From NCBI GenBank assembly GCA_029864385.1, contig JAOTTL010000124.1, positions 1-11,069 of the forward strand: DNA of 11,069 nucleotides, in the 5' to 3' direction. A program made the translations under genes and the position numbers. Source of the DNA: SG8-41 sp029864385. GTDB taxonomy: Bacteria; Pseudomonadota; Gammaproteobacteria; Burkholderiales; SG8-41. This document shows, in pieces, positions 7,886 through 11,069 of this stretch (within the stretch, counting starts at the first letter, position 1; every line of letters begins with the position of its first letter). A model generated the notes under the pieces. That model had not been told where the DNA came from. It was given only the letters and a program-made list of their open reading frames with translations, and searched no databases.

Positions 7886-7910
7886 TCGGCCGTCCGCGTG
7901 CCGCTGTCAA
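7882..7910 (-). promoter_or_regulatory. Sigma70-like promoter candidate for the bio operon
   Basis: On the minus strand TTGACA (7910-7905), a perfect -35 hexamer, is followed by 17 bases and GATGAT (7887-7882), which matches TATAAT at four positions. Transcription would begin near 7875 and give a leader of about 46 bases before the bioB ATG. A direct repeat lies over the start point. No recognisable copy of the E. coli-type BirA operator (TTGTAAACC and its inverted partner) was seen nearby. Confidence 0.5.
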
Positions 7911-7945
7911 ATCTTACCGTGGGCGTTTTGAACATCTGCACAATA

Positions 7946-8611
7946 ATGTTGCAGAGGATGTTGCCGCGTCGTTGCGTCCTTTGCGACGCGCCAACGCGTG
8001 ATGAGCGGATCTGTGCCGGTTGCGAAGCCGAGCTGCCTCGCCTCCCGCTCACGCGCTGCGCGGTGTGCGCGGTGCCGCTCGTGTCCGGGGCGGTGTGCGG
8101 CGCGTGCCTGCAAAAACCGCCGTCGTTCGATCGCGTCTCGGCGGCATTTGCTTATGACTTTCCCATTGACGCGCTGATCCATGCCTTCAAGTACGGGCGA
8201 CGCCTCGCCCTCGCGCCGGTGCTGGGCGAAGCGCTAGCCGGCGCCGGCGCGCCCGAGGGCGACGTGCTGGTGCCGATGCCGCTCGCGCCGCGGCGGCTAG
8301 CGGAACGCGGCTTCAATCAGGCGCTGGAGATCGCGCGCTTTGTGTCGCGGCGGCATGGCATTCCGATCATCGCAAGCGGGTGCCGCAAGGTCATTGAGAC
8401 GCCACCGCAGGCAGCCTTGCCGTGGAAGGAACGCGCGAAGAACGTGCGCCGCGCCTTTGTCTGCGATGCCGATTTCAGCGGATTGCGCGTGGCCGTGATC
8501 GATGATGTCCTCACGACCGGCGCGACGCTGAGTGAGCTCGCGCGTGTTCTGCGTAGAGCGGGCGCGGTTGCGGTAGCGGGCTGGACCGTCGCGCGGACTG
8601 CGCCGCGGTAA
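7946..8611 (+). CDS. comF: ComF family protein, phosphoribosyltransferase-like
   Basis: ComF-family proteins are needed for DNA uptake in several naturally competent bacteria, where they are thought to act in the cytoplasm; in others the role is unknown. The product has 221 residues from ATG at 7946. The N-terminus carries four CxxC pairs (Cys10/13, 23/26, 38/41, 51/54), consistent with a zinc-binding double ribbon. The type I phosphoribosyltransferase fold follows, with FKYGRR (81-86), VPMPLAPRRLAERGFNQA (109-126) and the PRPP-binding loop VIDDVLTTGAT (184-194). The start is uncertain: ATG at 7958 directly before the first zinc cysteine is possible, and the frame is open back to 7862, but that would overlap the bio promoter region. 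None has a good ribosome binding site. It is divergent from bioB and convergent with mshN, so it is probably a single-gene unit. Confidence 0.9.
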   Translation: MLQRMLPRRCVLCDAPTRDERICAGCEAELPRLPLTRCAVCAVPLVSGAVCGACLQKPPSFDRVSAAFAYDFPIDALIHAFKYGRRLALAPVLGEALAGAGAPEGDVLVPMPLAPRRLAERGFNQALEIARFVSRRHGIPIIASGCRKVIETPPQAALPWKERAKNVRRAFVCDADFSGLRVAVIDDVLTTGATLSELARVLRRAGAVAVAGWTVARTAPR

Positions 8612-8627
8612 CTGGGAAAGCTACCGC
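8605..8627. terminator. Short hairpin joining the ends of comF and mshN
   Basis: GCGGTA (8605-8610) and TACCGC (8622-8627) form a perfect six-base inverted repeat with an 11-base loop. The arms include parts of the comF stop (TAA, 8609-8611) and the mshN stop (TAG, read on the minus strand at 8623-8621). Being symmetric, it could act on both strands, but it lacks a T run and the stem is short, so any terminator role is speculative. Confidence 0.25.
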
Positions 8628-9931
8628 AGCTGCCGCAGACGCTGGTCGGCGAAAGCCATCAGTTCGGGGTTGAGGTTGTTGCTCGCCTTCGCACGAAGAT
8701 AGGCGTCCTGCGCCTCAACATTGCTGCTAATCGCCTGAAACGACACCCCGAGGCCAAGCCACCACACGCCGTTGCGGGGTCTCATTCGCAAGGCCGCCCG
8801 GAACTGCTCGATGGCCTCGTTATGCCACGTCTGCCGTTGCAACAGCGCGGCAAGAAACGCCAGATAGTCCGGGCTCGAACGGGCGTGCTCGAGGCTGCCC
8901 CGGAGTGTTCTCGTCGCTTGTGCGATATCGCCCCCCTCGAGCTGAATCCGTGCGAGTGCCATGGCGAAGCCTGTCTGATCGGGGTCAAGCGCCAGCCCCT
9001 CTTGCAGCAGGTGCCCTGCGTCCTCGTATTGCTTCGAGTCCAGAAGGAGTCCTACCAACGCTTGTCGCGCGTTGCGATGCCCCGGATAGATCTTCAGCGC
9101 GGCCTGCAGGCGATCCTGCGCCTCGTCGGCTCGGCCCTGACGCAGCGCTATCGTCGCTTTGCGGTACTCGTTTTGGGCGCGCCCAGCAGCCGTGGGCTGA
9201 CGCACCTGCTTTTCGATTTCGACTTGGGGTGCGCCCGCATCGGGTGAAGGCTTGATTGTCGCGACCCTCTCCTTGGGTTGCTCATTCCTGGCAGTTTGAG
9301 CGGAAGGCGTTGGCCGGACCTGTTTTTCCTTTTGCACTTCTGATTCGTGGCCCACGGCCGGAGCTTTCACGGCGGCCGGCGGCGCCTTGGCGCGCTTCGC
9401 CGGCTTCCGCACCGCCTCCGGCCTCGGTTGCATCGCGGGCACCGCGGCCGTGGCGGCTTGCCCTTGGTGCTCCGGCGGCTCGGCGCGAGGCAGGATGCGT
9501 GCGCTCTCGATGGATGCCGCACGTTCGCGGGCCTCAGCCACGGCCGGGACCGCTGGCGGAACGCTCGACAACTCCAGAGTCAGCCGCGACGCCACTGGCC
9601 CTAACGCGACACGCTCGGCCCGTTCCCCCTCTCGAGCACCGGTCGCAGCTGCCGCCGACCCGGCCGCGGTTGGGCCGTCCGCGAACGCAACTGCAGGAGG
9701 CGTTATCACGGATGGAGGCTGCTCCTTGCGCCCCGTGTCCCATACTGGGATCAGCGCCCAGGCGCCCGTTAATCCCACTGCCGCAACCAGCCCCACGATG
9801 ACGAGCCCGCGCCAGGTGCCTCCCCGCCTTTGGGCCGGCAGGGCCCGCACATGGTTCGGCAAGGCCTGCCGCTCGGGCCCGGAAGCCCGGCGCAACTCCA
9901 GATCGACCAAAACCTGATTGATGAGGCTCAT
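8621..9931 (-). CDS. mshN: MSHA pilus biogenesis protein MshN-like, membrane-anchored TPR protein
   Basis: 436-residue protein with the MshN layout: a short cytoplasmic start MSLINQVLVDLELRR, one transmembrane helix at about 42-62, a long Ala/Pro-rich linker (about 66-250) and about five tetratricopeptide repeats from about 252 to 421. The opening motif and TPR tail are what mark MshN in MSHA-type pilus clusters. The family is thought to be an assembly component of the pilus machine, with the TPRs on the periplasmic side as a protein-binding surface. Two similar segments in the linker (about 199-220 and 237-258, both with EKQVR) suggest an internal duplication. ATG at 9931 overlaps the mshM stop (ATGA), so the two are coupled. 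The gene ends nine bases from the convergent comF. Confidence 0.85.
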   Translation of the reverse strand: MSLINQVLVDLELRRASGPERQALPNHVRALPAQRRGGTWRGLVIVGLVAAVGLTGAWALIPVWDTGRKEQPPSVITPPAVAFADGPTAAGSAAAATGAREGERAERVALGPVASRLTLELSSVPPAVPAVAEARERAASIESARILPRAEPPEHQGQAATAAVPAMQPRPEAVRKPAKRAKAPPAAVKAPAVGHESEVQKEKQVRPTPSAQTARNEQPKERVATIKPSPDAGAPQVEIEKQVRQPTAAGRAQNEYRKATIALRQGRADEAQDRLQAALKIYPGHRNARQALVGLLLDSKQYEDAGHLLQEGLALDPDQTGFAMALARIQLEGGDIAQATRTLRGSLEHARSSPDYLAFLAALLQRQTWHNEAIEQFRAALRMRPRNGVWWLGLGVSFQAISSNVEAQDAYLRAKASNNLNPELMAFADQRLRQLR

Positions 9932-10818
9932 TGCAGTAACGCCCAGCTAATGCCGCCAAACGAAAGCAGCAGGACAGTAAAGCCCAACCACCACCACGGC
10001 TGCCGCGGTTGCGCCGAGGGCGTGTCGGCCACAGCACCGTGCACGTGGACCGGGAGCACTTCCTGCGCCCCTTCACCGTAAGCGAGGAGCATCGCCTTGT
10101 GGGCGATGATGTTGACCAGCCGCGGCACGCCGTGGCTGCGGCGGTAGAGCAGCCGCACTGCGGGCGGCGTGAACAGGCGGCTCCCGCGGTAGCCAGCGAC
10201 CCGCAATCGGTGCGTAATGTAATGCTCGATCTCGTCGCGCGAGAGGACAGTAAGCACGTATTGGAACGTGATGCGTTGCCTCAACTGCCGCACCGATTCC
10301 CGCGCAAGCTTCTCGTCCAGCTCCGGCTGCCCGAACAGGACGACCTGCAAGAGCTTGCGTTTCTCGGTCTCGAGATTCGTCAGCAGCCGCAGGGCTTCTA
10401 GCGTCTCGATCGGCATCGCCTGTGCCTCATCCAGGCACAGCACCACCGTCTTGCCCTCGCGCGCGAAGTTGACGAGCGACCGCGTCACCTCCCTGAGCAG
10501 GTCGTGCTGGTCTGCCTTTTCGGGCGCGGCCACGCCCAGTTCATCGGCCAGCGCCAGCAACAGTGCAAGCGGCTCCAGATAGGGATTGGGGATATACGCC
10601 GGGACGCACTTGTCATCCAGCGTAGCCATGAAACGCCTGCACAGCAGCGTCTTGCCGGTTCCCACTTCGCCAGTTATCTTGATGAATCCCTCGCCGTTCT
10701 TGACCGCTACCAACAGTGTATTCAAGGCTGCCTGATGAGCGGTGCACGTGTAAGCGAAGCTCGTGTCCGGCGTGATGCCGAACGGCATTTCCCTCAGGCC
10801 AAAATGCGTCTCGTACAT
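9928..10818 (-). CDS. mshM: MSHA pilus biogenesis ATPase MshM (ExeA-like AAA protein)
   Basis: AAA ATPase of the ExeA/GspA-like group, thought to help place or assemble the secretin through the cell wall. It is 296 residues and opens with the family signature MYETHFGLREMPFGITPD. The Walker A motif GEVGTGKT is at 50-57, and Walker B VVLCLDEAQ at 125-133. A sensor-like segment VVLFGQPELDEKL starts at 159, QRITFQ is at 181-186, and GVPRLVNIIAHKAML at 230-244 fits the sensor 2 helix. A C-terminal transmembrane helix (about 276-295) after a short linker would anchor it in the inner membrane. Unlike ExeA, no long periplasmic part follows. ATG at 10818 has AAGGGGGG ending eight bases upstream, and begins at the family signature. 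It follows mshL after 20 bases. Confidence 0.9.
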   Translation of the reverse strand: MYETHFGLREMPFGITPDTSFAYTCTAHQAALNTLLVAVKNGEGFIKITGEVGTGKTLLCRRFMATLDDKCVPAYIPNPYLEPLALLLALADELGVAAPEKADQHDLLREVTRSLVNFAREGKTVVLCLDEAQAMPIETLEALRLLTNLETEKRKLLQVVLFGQPELDEKLARESVRQLRQRITFQYVLTVLSRDEIEHYITHRLRVAGYRGSRLFTPPAVRLLYRRSHGVPRLVNIIAHKAMLLAYGEGAQEVLPVHVHGAVADTPSAQPRQPWWWLGFTVLLLSFGGISWALLQ

Positions 10819-10838
10819 CCTTTGCGCCCCCCTTGCTC

Positions 10839-11069
10839 TTACTGAGGTGGCGGCTGTTGCGCCGGCTGTTGTGACGGTTGCTGCAAAGCACGGAAACGCT
10901 CGCGCGTCTCCCTCAGCTCTTTCTGCCACTCGCTGTCGCCGCGTACGATGGTCGGTTTGAGCAGGATCACGAGTTCGCTTTTCGCGCTGGATACGGTCTT
11001 CTGGCGGAAGAGGTTCCCCACGACGGGCGCGTCGCCCACCACCGGGACCTGGCCACTATCAGTCTGGCT
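10839..11069 (-). CDS. mshL: MSHA pilus secretin MshL, C-terminal end only
   Basis: The frame is open to the right edge, and only the last 76 codons plus the TAA stop are present. The sequence VPVVGDAPVVGNLFRQKTVSSAKSELVILLKPTIV is the C-terminal signature of type II/IV secretins (the VPxLGDIPxLGxLFR and SELVILLxPxIV motifs), so this is the end of an outer-membrane secretin. A coiled, charged segment and a Gln/Pro-rich tail (QQPSQQPAQQPPPQ) close the protein. By itself the fragment could be PilQ, GspD or MshL. The neighbours mshM and mshN favour MshL. Confidence 0.85.
   Translation of the reverse strand, partial: SQTDSGQVPVVGDAPVVGNLFRQKTVSSAKSELVILLKPTIVRGDSEWQKELRETRERFRALQQPSQQPAQQPPPQ

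Noticed and set aside
7862..7945. Longer comF start at 7862
   Set aside because: The added 28 residues do not resemble ComF N-termini, and this stretch contains the likely bio promoter and direct repeat.
8822..9917. Several overlapping plus-strand frames antisense to mshN
   Set aside because: They have no domain, no ribosome binding site and Arg/Pro-rich composition, and they mirror the TPR and linker codons of mshN.

Overview
This window reads as an ordinary, well-packed chromosomal segment from a high-GC Gram-negative bacterium. It is most likely a betaproteobacterium. The lines of evidence are a cytochrome c oxidase subunit II with a fused cytochrome c domain and a DUF2244 gene just upstream, a bioB-F-H-C-D operon of the BioC/BioH type, and an MSHA-type pilus biogenesis cluster next to comF. 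The genus cannot be fixed from the sequence alone. No RNA gene, CRISPR array, insertion sequence or prophage remnant was seen, and no stretch longer than about 120 bases lacks a gene.

Region 1 (1-3365, minus strand) is the front of an aa3-type cytochrome c oxidase operon. A strong sigma70-like promoter at 3337-3365 faces a small DUF2244 membrane protein gene. This is followed by ctaC/coxB (subunit II with CuA and a C-terminal heme c domain) and ctaD (subunit I), which runs off the left edge after 515 visible codons. Region 2 (3362-7829, minus strand) is a tightly coupled biotin operon, bioB-bioF-bioH-bioC-bioD. Gaps are from -4 to +5 bases, and GTG and TTG starts sit at the junctions. BioC and BioH make the pimeloyl moiety by methyl-ester masking of malonyl-ACP, and BioF, BioD and BioB complete the ring system. 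bioA, needed between BioF and BioD, is not in the window. A promoter candidate (TTGACA-17-GATGAT) lies ahead of bioB, with a 9-base-period direct repeat over the predicted transcription start.

Region 3 (7946-8611, plus strand) is comF, divergent from bioB and convergent with the pilus genes. Region 4 (8621-11069, minus strand) holds the end of the secretin gene mshL (entering from the right edge), the ATPase gene mshM and mshN. These are co-directional and overlapping, and form the 3' end of an MSHA-type pilus biogenesis operon; mshN ends 9 bases from comF.

I found no undescribed system. The observations most worth checking are the repeat at the bioB start site, the missing bioA, the duplicated motif in the MshN linker, and the cluster ending at mshN rather than continuing into mshE.
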